The notes beneath the pieces were generated by a model. The model searched no databases, was not told where the DNA came from, and saw nothing but the letters and a program-made list of their open reading frames with translations. Position numbers and translations under genes: made by a program. DNA of 64,000 bases, from positions 312,996 to 376,995 of the forward strand of contig JAGDWI010000003.1 of assembly GCA_023269825.1 (NCBI GenBank), written 5' to 3'. Below, in pieces: positions 25,857 through 35,283 of this stretch. Origin of the DNA: Desulfurococcaceae archaeon. GTDB lineage: Archaea > Thermoproteota > Thermoprotei_A > Sulfolobales > Desulfurococcaceae. The number at the start of each line of letters is the position of its first letter. The first letter of the stretch is position 1.

Positions 25857-27509
25857 GTGACTTACGTATTTAAAGTAAGGAAATGGCTTGAAGAAGATGA
25901 GTTCAAGGAGCTCCTTAAAATAGCAGATTACATGGGTTTCGAGAATGGTTACAAACTATTCAAATTAAACATTGAGAAAGCGTTAAGAAATGGATATACT
26001 CCAATAGATGTGAGGAACATTATAGAAGAATATGCTGATGAAGAAAACGAAATACTGGATAATATTGAGAAGTTATTTCAGGAATACGCTGCTGTGTTCG
26101 AATGGTCGACTAGTAAAGGCGTCGTGAGAATACATATTCCAAAGACTCTAAGCAGTATGCTAAAAGATCAACTGCGTAGATATGGTTACAAGTACTCGGG
26201 GATTGTGGGAGATAAAGTAGTCATCGAGATCTTACCCTATTATGCTTACGATGTTTACAAATTCTTCAAAAATCAATTTATCCAAGTAATCGACGCGAAC
26301 AATATTTTCGCGGAAAAACCCCTTGTTTTTAAACCAGAGTTAGTGAACGTAACACTAAGACAGTACCAGGAGGAGGCTTTAAATAAATGGATCGAAAACG
26401 ACTACCGAGGAATAATAGCTCTTCCAACGGGATCAGGTAAAAGCATTATTGCTATTGCAGCCATTGTTAAAACAGCCGTTAGAACTCTCATAGTGGCGTA
26501 TACCAAGGAGCAAGTGTTCCAATGGCGTGATTTCATATTGAAGTATACTAATATACCTGTTCACATGATTGGCCTCATTTACGGTGAGGAGAAGAAACTT
26601 GCGCCTATAACTATAACTACTTATCAAAGTGGTTTTAGGAACATTAACAACATCTCGCCTTATTTCGGAATGCTCGTAGTTGACGAAGTTCACCACTTAC
26701 CCGCTGAGAAGTTTAAGTATATTGCTCTACACACTATCGCGAAATACCGTATGGGTTTATCTGCTACACCAACACGTGAAGACGGGAAACACGAAGAATT
26801 ATTTCCACTACTAGGGGGGATAATCTACCATAAATTACCATCAGAGCTCGTAGAACAAGGGTTCCTGGCACCATACACTATTATAACAGTTAAAGTTGGT
26901 TTAAGCAAGCAAGAGCGTGCACTGTACGAGCAACTACGCAGGAAATACAGAGCACTTGTTGGAAGTAAGAAGTTTGAAGAAGTATTGAAAGAAGCACGTA
27001 AAGGAATTCCACGCGCAATTGAAGCCCTTAAAATACACAGTGAAATGAGGCAAATACTCGCGAAAGCTTGTTCCAAAATAGATAAAGCAGTTGAAATAGC
27101 TAAAAGAGAGTATGAAAAAGGAAACAAAGTAATAATTTTTACACAATACGTAGAGCAAGCCAAGGATATCGCTAGTAGATTAAATGGTTTACTGTTAACT
27201 GGTGAAACCCCTGAAGCCGACAGGAAACATTCCCTTGAATTATTCAAACACTCACCGAGAGGAATCCTAGTTGTTACTACTGTTGGAGATGAGGGGATAG
27301 ATATACCGGATGCAAATGTTGGAATCATAGTTTCAGGTACTGGTTCTAGAAGGCAGTTTATACAAAGACTAGGTAGATTACTGAGGCCTAAAACAAAGGG
27401 AACAGGGGCGGTACTCTACGAAATAGTGTTAGAGAAAACTCCAGAGGAGTTGCAAGCTAGGAAACGTAAAACAATAGAACCAGGAGAATTTGACCTCGAT
27501 GATGACTAG
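25857..27509 (+). CDS. XPB-type DNA helicase (SF2)
   Basis: A 550-aa SF2 helicase/translocase related to eukaryotic XPB/Rad25. The N-terminal damage-recognition-like region (about 1-165) precedes the Q-like motif LRQYQEEALNKW, Walker A ALPTGSGKS, DExH box VVDEVHHLPAEKF, SATPTRED, then motifs in the second RecA domain: VIIFTQYVEQA, GDEGIDIPDANV and QRLGRLLRPK (arginine finger). It likely acts in DNA repair or transcription-coupled processes. The convergent gene overlaps by 4 bases. Confidence 0.93.
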   Translation: MTYVFKVRKWLEEDEFKELLKIADYMGFENGYKLFKLNIEKALRNGYTPIDVRNIIEEYADEENEILDNIEKLFQEYAAVFEWSTSKGVVRIHIPKTLSSMLKDQLRRYGYKYSGIVGDKVVIEILPYYAYDVYKFFKNQFIQVIDANNIFAEKPLVFKPELVNVTLRQYQEEALNKWIENDYRGIIALPTGSGKSIIAIAAIVKTAVRTLIVAYTKEQVFQWRDFILKYTNIPVHMIGLIYGEEKKLAPITITTYQSGFRNINNISPYFGMLVVDEVHHLPAEKFKYIALHTIAKYRMGLSATPTREDGKHEELFPLLGGIIYHKLPSELVEQGFLAPYTIITVKVGLSKQERALYEQLRRKYRALVGSKKFEEVLKEARKGIPRAIEALKIHSEMRQILAKACSKIDKAVEIAKREYEKGNKVIIFTQYVEQAKDIASRLNGLLLTGETPEADRKHSLELFKHSPRGILVVTTVGDEGIDIPDANVGIIVSGTGSRRQFIQRLGRLLRPKTKGTGAVLYEIVLEKTPEELQARKRKTIEPGEFDLDDD

Positions 27510-28174
27510 TGACTTATCTTCATTAATGACGCGTAGAGAAAAGCATCAATGAGTGTTCCTATGACTATGGGCTCGTTTCGAGGAACAGGTTTACAGGTAT
27601 TAATTGATTTAGATTTATCGATCTCCAACCACACCACTGGAGTAGCAGTCTCATTGCTTACATTGACTAGAAGTATTATCTTGTTTTCTTTGAAGGATTC
27701 CCTATACAGTGATTCTAGTACACGGTACTCCAGTATATTTGTATAGGGTCTCCAAGAATTATTCAATAAAAGCTTCTCGACAGAGTAGAAGTTGTTGTGG
27801 TCTGGGCAAACCCCATATATTTTGACTTCTACGTCTTTTACCGAAGTTGATTCACCGCGAACAATTGATCTCAGGAAGGATTGAAAATCATGTAAATCTA
27901 TAATTGTGTACTCCGCCCACGCATCTTTAAGTACTTTATAGAGGGGGGTTTCAGTGTCTTGAATAAACGTGTTTTCTTCTAGAATAATCGCTGGTGGAGC
28001 TATAGCCACAGTGTGTACTTCGCTGTTTAATACTGTTTCAATGGTACATGGTTCTATCAGTAAACCAGCTTCCTTGACACCATGTTCTGTTAATTTCTCG
28101 AAGAGAAGTATTACTTCCATAGTATTGGATAAATCTAGTTCTTTTATATATGAACCTGAAGGAATGCGGGGCAT
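27506..28174 (-). CDS. Hypothetical protein
   Basis: A 222-aa protein without a family I can name. It looks like an alpha/beta globular domain (MEVILLFEKLTEHG, VHTVAIAPPAIILEEN, TIIDLHDFQSFLRSIV, KIILLVNVSNETATPVVWLEI) with two cysteines (IEPCTIE, YGVCPDHNN). No signal peptide or membrane span is visible. It overlaps XPB by four bases tail to tail and lies 72 bases downstream of the first Alba gene. Confidence 0.7.
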   Translation of the reverse strand: MPRIPSGSYIKELDLSNTMEVILLFEKLTEHGVKEAGLLIEPCTIETVLNSEVHTVAIAPPAIILEENTFIQDTETPLYKVLKDAWAEYTIIDLHDFQSFLRSIVRGESTSVKDVEVKIYGVCPDHNNFYSVEKLLLNNSWRPYTNILEYRVLESLYRESFKENKIILLVNVSNETATPVVWLEIDKSKSINTCKPVPRNEPIVIGTLIDAFLYASLMKISH

Positions 28175-28246
28175 GGAGATCTTCGAAGAGTAGTTATGTG
28201 GTTAAAAACATATTATTTTTTTCTTAGTGTATTCCATGCATCAATG

Positions 28247-28537
28247 TTACTCTTTGACTTTTAGTTTAATTTCGATGATGCTGACTCTAGCTTCTTTGCC
28301 TTGTGGATTGGTGAGAGATTGACTTCCGATCTTTATGTCCTCTACGTCTACTTTACCCGGTAGGAATCTGTTCTTTATTATTTCAACAGTGTCTACTGCT
28401 TTACTAATTGCTCTTCCTCTAGCTTTAATGTATATTTCTCTTACTCCTTGGTGTACTAGTGTTAATACAGCTATTACATAGTTCATTACTGGTTTCTTGC
28501 CAACTAATACTGTGTTCGCACTCTGTGGTTGAGCCAT
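28247..28537 (-). CDS. albA: Alba chromatin protein
   Basis: A 96-aa dimeric DNA/RNA-binding protein. The family start is [20 protein letters not shown] (lysine-rich nucleic-acid contact), followed by [16 protein letters not shown] and the beta hairpin region. In many Alba proteins acetylation of a lysine in the KKP segment modulates binding (family knowledge). It is divergently transcribed from reverse gyrase across 150 bases. Confidence 0.95.
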   Translation of the reverse strand: MAQPQSANTVLVGKKPVMNYVIAVLTLVHQGVREIYIKARGRAISKAVDTVEIIKNRFLPGKVDVEDIKIGSQSLTNPQGKEARVSIIEIKLKVKE

Positions 28538-28687
28538 TTCTTATTCACCCTATATTTCTTGAATATATATCAATAGTCTAGGAATATCTTACCGCATTTA
28601 AAAACTTTTCTCCTCAAATCCACCGTATTACCTCCCCTTGTATTTTATAAACTATGCCATTATCCCATCGATCAACGGGTTTCAGCA

Positions 28688-31600
28688 TTGAGTGCTATCA
28701 CGCCAATTTATAAAACGCTTTGCCCTCTCTGCGGTGGCGACACTAACGCGTTGGATATAGAGTTACACGACTCATGCGATAAGTGCTTAGTGAAACGTGA
28801 TTCTCCATTAAACGTGTTCATGGATTTCATTTCATCTAGTGAATTAGAGTTCTCAGAATTCTTCGAGAAAATAACAGGGTTTAAACCATGGGGAGCACAG
28901 AAACACTGGCTTAGAAGAATTCTCAGAGGAGACAACACTGTTCTAGTAGCACCTACAGGTATCGGTAAAACAACGCTACTAATGGTTTATGCTCTTTACT
29001 CTGCTGCTAAGGGTAAAAAGGTACTCTATATTACTCCAACTAGATCACTGTTGAATCAAACATATAGGAAACTCCTGAGTTACGCTGAGAAAAATCTTGA
29101 AGTAGATGGAATACTATGCTATGATTCCTCTCAAAGTAAAAAGAGGAAGGAGCAAGTGTTAAGTAGAATAAAGCGTTGTGACTTCAAGTTACTAGTTGTT
29201 ACAAACAATTTTTTCTCCAAATATCACGAAATGCTCCAACATTGCCAAGCAGATGTGGTGATCGTAGACGATGTAGACAGCTTACTTAAAAGTGAGAGAA
29301 GCGTTTACAACTTGATAAGGCTTCTAGGTTACTCCGAGAGAGCAATAGAATTAGCTAAGAAGAGATTAAACCTGCTATGGAAGATCCTCGTCGGTAAAAT
29401 ATATGGTAAAAACATGGAGAACCTGCTTATAGAATACGTTGAACTAGATAAGCAACTCGAGGAAGAAATATCGTTGAATAAGTCGAGTCAATTAATCGTA
29501 GCATCGGCAACGGGTAGGAGCCGTGGATTACCCGGTAGGTTACTCAAAGACCTGTTGAAAATAGATTTATCTGGGATAAGCATTTACGGGAGAAATATCA
29601 CAGATAGTTACCTACTCATTAATCAACTCGATGAAATACTCAGTGAAACTGTGAGATTAGTGAAAAATCTTGGAAAAGGAGGCATTATATACTTATCTCC
29701 ACGCCACCCGTTGAAAAAACAGTATGAAGAAGTAATTGGGAAACTGAAAGCAGAGTTGGATAAAAACGAGTTAAGAACCGCTGTAGCATCACCTAAGGCG
29801 ATCTCAGAATTCCTCGATGGGAAAGTAGATGTTCTAATTGGTTACTCAACTTATTATGGTTCAAGTGTTAGAGGGCTCGATGCACCAAAGCAAATAAAAT
29901 ACACGGTTTTCCTGGGAACCCCCGTGTTCACAGTTAATATTGAGAGCTTCCTAGCAAAAGTAAACATGTTGTCTAGGACCCTCATTGAAATATCAAATAA
30001 GAAAAACGATGTTAATTTAAAGAAAACAGCGTTAGAGTTGAGGAGGAAAACTCTAACCTTATCACCATCCGAGAAGAGAATTCTGGGACTATGTTTAACT
30101 GGGAAAATACCTGAGAACTCGATTGAAAACTTGCAGAAGCTGAATAATGTTTATAGGGAAATAAAAGAAGTATACTTGCATGGCCTTGAAGTAGTTAAAT
30201 CAGTGTTAGATCAAGAAAGAGTATTAAACCTTGGTACAATTACTTTAATGAAAAACGATAATCAATACATAGCACTAATCCCAGATACCATGACGTATAT
30301 TCAAGCCTCAGGTAGAACTAGTAGACTAGTAGGTAACAGAATGACTCACGGGTTCTCATTAGTAGTAGAAGTAGGTTACTTACGGAACTTAGTGAAAGGG
30401 TTGGAATCTAAGTTAAAAACATTCGGAAAAGACCTGGAATTCAAACCCCTTAATGAAGTTTCCTTTGAGGATGAAGTAGAACTTATAAGGAAGAGCAGGG
30501 AGGAAGATGACGGCTACAAATTGATATATAAGTCGATTCTATTAGTCGTTGAATCACCCACAAAAGCTAAAACCATTGCTAGGTTCTTTGGGAGGCCCTC
30601 TGCAAGGAGGATTGGTGAAATCAACGTTTACACTATTCCCGCAAAGATAGATGATGAAATAGTGGAGTTCAATATTATTGCAACGCGTGGACATATTTTT
30701 GATTTAACAGTAAATAGTGATCACGGATTATATGGAGTACTAATGAATAACTCCAAGGTTTTACCAATCTATACTACTATAAGGAAATGCAGAATATGTG
30801 GAACACAGTTCGTAGATACCGATAAATGCCCTAGGTGTGGTAGCCACTTATATGGTGATTCAAAATACATTATTGACGTGCTGAGAAAACTAGCTAGCGA
30901 AGTCGAGGAAATATACATCGCAACCGACCCTGATTTGGAAGGTGAAAAAATAGCATACGATGTCTATGTTTCAATTAAACCCTTTAATAAGAATATTTGG
31001 AGAATCGAACTCCACGAAATTACATTACATGAATTGCTGAAAGCTATAAGGAACAAGAGAGAAATTAATAGAAAACTCGTAGAAGCCGAGATGTATAGGA
31101 GAATCCTTGATAGATTCGTAGGGTTCACGCTTAGTAATAAAATACAAGTAACTTATGGATTAAAATACCTTGGAGCAGGCAGAGTTCAAACACCCGTTCT
31201 AGGTTTAATAATTCAACGATATAGAGAACACTTGGAGAACAAGTGTAAAAGAGTAACTATAAAAACAAGTGGCTCACACGAACTAGTCTTCTCAATATAC
31301 GTGGATAAAAACAGAATTGACCTCATTGATAAGTTGAAAAATACCGATAAACTCGAAATAGTGAAACTAAGTGAAGAAATCATTGAGGTTTCACCTAAAC
31401 CACCTTACACTACAGATGAGTTGCTTGCTGATGCATCACGTATTGGTTTATCCGTGGACACCGCGATGAAGATAGCTCAAGAGCTCTTCGAAGCAGGCCT
31501 AATCACATATCATAGAACTGATAGTACTTATATTAGCTCGACTGGGATAGGGGTTGCACGAGATTACCTTAGTAACCATGGATTAATTAATTACTTTAAG

Positions 31601-32371
31601 CCAACTCACTGGGGTGATCAAGGCGCACATGAAGCTATTAGGCCTGTTTACCCCCTAGATACCGAGGCACTACTACAAGCTGTTGATGAAGGAACAGTGC
31701 CAGTCGTAATTCCAATAACAGGCCTACACTTAAAACTATATGATTTAATATTTAAGAGGTTTATAGCGAGTCAGATGAAGCCATTTAAGGCCGTTAAAGC
31801 TAAGTTCTCTGTGAGACTTGAAGGCGAGGAGCTAACTATTCTTGAATTATACACTGATATACTAGAAGATGGTTTCAACAAGGTAATTCCAGTGAAAGTA
31901 CATGTTTCTCTAAGGAACACTGATAAAATGGAGATCGAGCTTCGCGACATAATAGTCGACGATACAAGTAAAATTGCACTATACACTGATGGAGACGTCG
32001 TGCTTTTAATGAAAAAACTAGGTATAGGTAGACCTAGTACATACGCGAAGATTATTGCTAGCATAAAGAGACACGGATACGTCATCGAGTCAAAGAATAA
32101 GAAGAAATTAATACCAACTAAGAGGGGGATGGAGGTGTACGAGTACCTGAGAACTAATTATCCAGACTTAGTATCAGTTGAAATGACGAAGAGAATGGAG
32201 CTCATTATTGATAGAATATCCAGCGGTGAATTATCCGGTTATATAGCGGTAAATGATGTATTAGCTTCTCTGTTGTCATATAAGTTGATTGATGAATCAC
32301 TAATATCTTCTCTTAATTCTAATAGCGATATAGGGTTTAATTCTTCCTTGAATAACTTCACTATTAATTAG
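28688..32371 (+). CDS. rgy: Reverse gyrase
   Basis: A 1227-aa fusion of an SF2 helicase-like module and a type IA topoisomerase that introduces positive supercoils, a hallmark of hyperthermophiles. Zinc finger 1 is CPLCGGD...CDKC (residues 12-36). Walker A is APTGIGKTTLL and the DExD equivalent VIVDDVDSLLK. The Toprim domain starts LVVESPTKAKTIARFFG (about 619). Zinc finger 2 is CRICGTQF...CPRCGS. The active-site tyrosine is in LITYHRTDSTYIS (about 940). The start is TTG at 28688. It ends 72 bases inside the convergent Alba paralogue. Confidence 0.98.
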   Translation: MSAITPIYKTLCPLCGGDTNALDIELHDSCDKCLVKRDSPLNVFMDFISSSELEFSEFFEKITGFKPWGAQKHWLRRILRGDNTVLVAPTGIGKTTLLMVYALYSAAKGKKVLYITPTRSLLNQTYRKLLSYAEKNLEVDGILCYDSSQSKKRKEQVLSRIKRCDFKLLVVTNNFFSKYHEMLQHCQADVVIVDDVDSLLKSERSVYNLIRLLGYSERAIELAKKRLNLLWKILVGKIYGKNMENLLIEYVELDKQLEEEISLNKSSQLIVASATGRSRGLPGRLLKDLLKIDLSGISIYGRNITDSYLLINQLDEILSETVRLVKNLGKGGIIYLSPRHPLKKQYEEVIGKLKAELDKNELRTAVASPKAISEFLDGKVDVLIGYSTYYGSSVRGLDAPKQIKYTVFLGTPVFTVNIESFLAKVNMLSRTLIEISNKKNDVNLKKTALELRRKTLTLSPSEKRILGLCLTGKIPENSIENLQKLNNVYREIKEVYLHGLEVVKSVLDQERVLNLGTITLMKNDNQYIALIPDTMTYIQASGRTSRLVGNRMTHGFSLVVEVGYLRNLVKGLESKLKTFGKDLEFKPLNEVSFEDEVELIRKSREEDDGYKLIYKSILLVVESPTKAKTIARFFGRPSARRIGEINVYTIPAKIDDEIVEFNIIATRGHIFDLTVNSDHGLYGVLMNNSKVLPIYTTIRKCRICGTQFVDTDKCPRCGSHLYGDSKYIIDVLRKLASEVEEIYIATDPDLEGEKIAYDVYVSIKPFNKNIWRIELHEITLHELLKAIRNKREINRKLVEAEMYRRILDRFVGFTLSNKIQVTYGLKYLGAGRVQTPVLGLIIQRYREHLENKCKRVTIKTSGSHELVFSIYVDKNRIDLIDKLKNTDKLEIVKLSEEIIEVSPKPPYTTDELLADASRIGLSVDTAMKIAQELFEAGLITYHRTDSTYISSTGIGVARDYLSNHGLINYFKPTHWGDQGAHEAIRPVYPLDTEALLQAVDEGTVPVVIPITGLHLKLYDLIFKRFIASQMKPFKAVKAKFSVRLEGEELTILELYTDILEDGFNKVIPVKVHVSLRNTDKMEIELRDIIVDDTSKIALYTDGDVVLLMKKLGIGRPSTYAKIIASIKRHGYVIESKNKKKLIPTKRGMEVYEYLRTNYPDLVSVEMTKRMELIIDRISSGELSGYIAVNDVLASLLSYKLIDESLISSLNSNSDIGFNSSLNNFTIN

Positions 32372-32578
32372 AACACCGCTTAATTCAACACTATCTTTCA
32401 TTCTCGATAAAACAGCGTTATATAAGTCAACGGCTTTACTTATAAATTTACCATACCCCTTAATGATCACCGAGTTTGCTCCCTCCTGGAACATTATTGC
32501 TACTTCTATAATGTAGTCCCTAAGGGGCTTCGTTGACACAACAATAACTCTCTCTTCACTCTTAATCACGTGGTTCAC
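32300..32578 (-). CDS. Second Alba-like protein
   Basis: A 92-aa paralogue of Alba: VIVVSTKPLRDYIIEVAIMF, GYGKFISKAVDLYNAV and a basic C-terminus IAIRIKRRY. The first lysine of the KKP motif is replaced by Thr (STKP), so one nucleic-acid contact or modification site differs from the copy at 28247. It overlaps the reverse gyrase 3' end by 72 bases on the opposite strand. Confidence 0.85.
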   Translation of the reverse strand: MNHVIKSEERVIVVSTKPLRDYIIEVAIMFQEGANSVIIKGYGKFISKAVDLYNAVLSRMKDSVELSGVLINSEVIQGRIKPYIAIRIKRRY

Positions 32579-33090
32579 CCTCTTAATTCAGCTATAATAA
32601 CATGTGAACAGGGCTTTAAATAACATGGATTCATATTTAAACCAATGGTTCCACCCCTCAACTACCACTGAAACAGACATGGTTTATGCCTAAATGCAGC
32701 TTTAACCAATAATGTAACCTAAAGTTCTACCCCTCAGCTTCGACTCCAGAAAACCAATAGTACACACCCCTATAATTCGACTCAAACAAGAATATGGAGA
32801 AGAGACATTAAATCATTTTAATATTAATTGATGTTTGTATAATTACTATTATTATTAAACATTAATTCATATTGAATTGATCATTATATATTTTATACTC
32901 TTAATTCACGCATATTTTATGTCTTTAATTTTTAATTTCATCCAGTAGTAGTAAAGGGGTGCCTCATTATATTACTGATCATTTGTAAATAACCGGGGAG
33001 TTCTACCCCTTCATTGCATGTCGAGGCCTCACTAACATGGATTCCGAATAATAGGAACATGAAATTAAAGGCGTAAAAATAAATTATATG
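32579..33090. other. AT-rich intergenic stretch upstream of RNase P RNA
   Basis: About 510 bases with no credible protein gene. The centre (about 32810-32950) is nearly pure A/T. Three copies of GTTCYACCCCT occur at 32648, 32724 and 33000, irregularly spaced. A TATA-like AAATTAAAGG (33062-33071) lies about 26 bases before the RNase P RNA. I see no sRNA boxes or origin-type repeat I can identify. Confidence 0.5.
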
Positions 33091-33410
33091 GAGGGGCTGG
33101 GACCCCGCTACGCCCGGATCCAGTGATGGGTGAGGAAACTCCGTGCACCCCGCGGCAGCGCGGCTCCGTAAGGAGCACGGGTAGCCCCCGTGGCAACGGA
33201 ACAGAAACGATACGGCCACCATGATGTGGCGATGAGGCTGCTCAACCCCCGGTGACGGGGGTTTAAACAGCTGAGGACCATGGTGGAGGCGTTGAAACGG
33301 CCGTCCCGCGCGGTGCAAGGCCCGGGCCCGGGGTGAGGTGCCGCGCGACCGGTACGGGCCGCTTAGACGGATGCGGGTTTACAGAACACGGGTTATGTCC
33401 CAGCCCCTCT
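33091..33410 (+). ncRNA. rnpB: RNase P RNA
   Basis: The catalytic RNA that trims tRNA 5' ends. The terminal P1 helix is formed by GAGGGGCTGGGA (33091-33102) with TCCCAGCCCCTC (33398-33409). Universal elements are GAGGAAACTCCG near 33131, ACAGAAAC near 33203, GCAAGGCC near 33315 and ACAGAACACGGGTTAT near 33381. Size (about 320 nt) fits archaeal type A RNA. The very high G+C compared with its surroundings is typical of hyperthermophile structural RNAs. Confidence 0.95.
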
Positions 33411-33419
33411 GATTATTTC

Positions 33420-33962
33420 TCATGTTGAATTAGTTATGTAGCAGGGATTGATTGTTCCCCAGTAATCGATTATGGTATCTAGCAGCTCGTTGATGTCTCT
33501 TACATTAAAGTATGATTGAAGTAGGTTTATGTTTAAATCATTAAATGTACTCATCCACTTAAATAATCCTATGAGTTTCTCGTAAATGTCATGGAAACCA
33601 GTTATATAGAGAGCCGCTGCAACTGCTTCTATGCTTGATAACATGCAGGGTTTACCGTAATTAACAGGGTTACCTGGAAGAAGCGGAGGTAGTTTAACAT
33701 GTATTCCTCTAATGAACTTGAATTTCACCGGGTTCAGCTTTCTCCAACTAGCATCTAAAACCAGGATCCCATGCTTCGAAACCTGCTCTCTGAGCCATGG
33801 CCCAAAATACTCTTGACTATATGGATTTAAAACCACTGGGTGTCCATGAATATTGTATTTATTAACAGGTGTAGCTAAACCAGACCTGATCATTTTGAGC
33901 GCTGTGTTCTTACTCGGATCATCTTCATGGAGTAGTAAAACAAGTATTTTTACATCTACCAT
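33420..33962 (-). CDS. Tsr3/DUF367 rRNA aminocarboxypropyltransferase
   Basis: A 180-aa protein homologous to Tsr3, which adds the aminocarboxypropyl group of m1acp3-pseudouridine (or acp3U) in small-subunit rRNA using SAM. Recognisable blocks are LVLDASWRKLNPVKF, LPPLLPGNPVNYGKP and CMLSSIEAVAAALYITG, all typical of DUF367. It lies tail to tail with the RNase P RNA, 9 bases apart. Confidence 0.92.
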   Translation of the reverse strand: MVDVKILVLLLHEDDPSKNTALKMIRSGLATPVNKYNIHGHPVVLNPYSQEYFGPWLREQVSKHGILVLDASWRKLNPVKFKFIRGIHVKLPPLLPGNPVNYGKPCMLSSIEAVAAALYITGFHDIYEKLIGLFKWMSTFNDLNINLLQSYFNVRDINELLDTIIDYWGTINPCYITNST

Positions 33963-34023
33963 TCATACACCATTAGTGTTAAGCTTATTATCTCTAATAT
34001 TTAATAATTTTAAGGGGAATGAA

Positions 34024-34278
34024 ATGCCCGACGCGAAGAAAGCAGCAATAATCCTAATTCAAACAGAGATCGGGGCTGAAAGCAAAGTCATGGAGGAATT
34101 AATGAAAATACCTGAGGTCAAGGAAGCTTACATCGTGTATGGTACATATGATTTGGTAGTTAAAATCGAAACCGATGCTCTGGAAAAAATCCGCGAAATA
34201 GTAACCAATAGAATAAGAAGGCTCCCTGACATAAGAACCACCGTTACAATGATAGTTGTCGAGGAAAAAGTAAAGTAA
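34024..34278 (+). CDS. Stand-alone Lrp/AsnC ligand-binding (RAM) domain protein
   Basis: An 84-aa protein with only the ligand-binding half of an Lrp/AsnC regulator: AAIILIQTEIGAESKVMEEL, VKEAYIVYGTYDLVVKIE and TVTMIVVEEK. There is no DNA-binding domain. Such proteins form decamers and may bind amino acids. ATG at 34024 (MPDAKKAA) gives the normal short form, with AAGGGG upstream. A longer frame from 33853 overlaps tsr3 and is not credible. Confidence 0.85.
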   Translation: MPDAKKAAIILIQTEIGAESKVMEELMKIPEVKEAYIVYGTYDLVVKIETDALEKIREIVTNRIRRLPDIRTTVTMIVVEEKVK

Positions 34279-34315
34279 CTCCATAGGGTTCAAGTTCAAT
34301 TATATTTATTTTTAA

Positions 34316-35215
34316 TTAAGCAGTCGTAATTATTACTTCTTTTCTCGTCACGATAATGGTGTGCTCGAATTGTGAAACTAAACCATTCTCTTTTTCGACG
34401 AGAACAGGGTACTCTACGAGAAGCTTATATTTTTTCAGCGTAGCTATGGTTTCACGTACTTTATTTACATCGGTATTGCTCTGAATATACCACCTCGTTG
34501 TAAACGGTAGTTCACGTCTATCATTGTATATTTTCTCATAGAATGATTTTACTTCATCAGGGAGTTCTCTACTAGTTGATCTCAGCGCGTAGATTGTGAC
34601 TTGGTTTAATTCTTTAACTAATCCAGCACCATTTGTTGCGAATGGCTCTATAGCGTATACACCGGAGTAGAGTCTATGAACATTGAGTAGATCGTTGTAA
34701 TTCGGTATAATAACTCCACTATGAATAGTGTATCTTTCAATACCGTGACCAGAGAGGTTCTTAATTGGCTTGTATCCATGGGATCTAATCGTATTCTCGA
34801 TGATTTTTCCAATTTCAGATGCTCTAATACCTGGTTTAATTACTTCGAGTGCTTTTTCAAGAGATTTTCTAGTGGCTTCAAGTAATCCCTCGTAAACAGG
34901 GTTAAAGCAAACTGTTAAAGCAGTGTCTGCAATGTATCCGTCTACGTGGACGCCTAGATCTATCTTTACCACCGAGTTATCGGGAATAATGGTGTCATCC
35001 ATGTATACTGGTGTATAGTGAGCTGCAACAGTGTTTACTCCGATATTAACAGGGAAAGCTAATTTTCCACCTATATCTTCAACATATTTCTCAATACTAT
35101 TAGCTAAATCAAGAACTTTGACGCCGGGTTTTGTAACTCGCTCAGCGTATCTCAATGCTTTTTTAGCTATCTCCCCTGCTTTAATCAGTTTCTTTATCAC
35201 TTCATCACTAAACAT
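34316..35215 (-). CDS. map: Methionine aminopeptidase, type II
   Basis: Removes N-terminal methionine from nascent proteins. The 299-aa pita-bread fold has the metal ligands in VVKIDLGVHVDGYIADTALT (two Asp), LSGHGIERYTIH (His), YAIEPFATNGAG (Glu) and SQFEHTIIVTRK (Glu). The helical insertion of type II enzymes is present (about residues 190-260). Length is normal. Confidence 0.96.
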   Translation of the reverse strand: MFSDEVIKKLIKAGEIAKKALRYAERVTKPGVKVLDLANSIEKYVEDIGGKLAFPVNIGVNTVAAHYTPVYMDDTIIPDNSVVKIDLGVHVDGYIADTALTVCFNPVYEGLLEATRKSLEKALEVIKPGIRASEIGKIIENTIRSHGYKPIKNLSGHGIERYTIHSGVIIPNYNDLLNVHRLYSGVYAIEPFATNGAGLVKELNQVTIYALRSTSRELPDEVKSFYEKIYNDRRELPFTTRWYIQSNTDVNKVRETIATLKKYKLLVEYPVLVEKENGLVSQFEHTIIVTRKEVIITTA

Positions 35216-35283
35216 AATTAAACCTCATAGTGAATAATTAATATAACGCGTAAATTTAATTTACTACTTAAGGGTGTTATTAA

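Noticed and set aside
32647-33013. CRISPR array suspicion for the GTTCYACCCCT copies
   Set aside because: Only three short copies with irregular spacing of 76 and 276 bases; no repeat-spacer regularity and no cas genes.
32938-33318. 126-aa minus-strand frame
   Set aside because: Covers most of the RNase P RNA gene, where conserved RNA elements explain the sequence.
33853-34023. N-terminal extension of the RAM-domain protein
   Set aside because: It overlaps tsr3 on the other strand and lacks family similarity; ATG 34024 gives the standard size.
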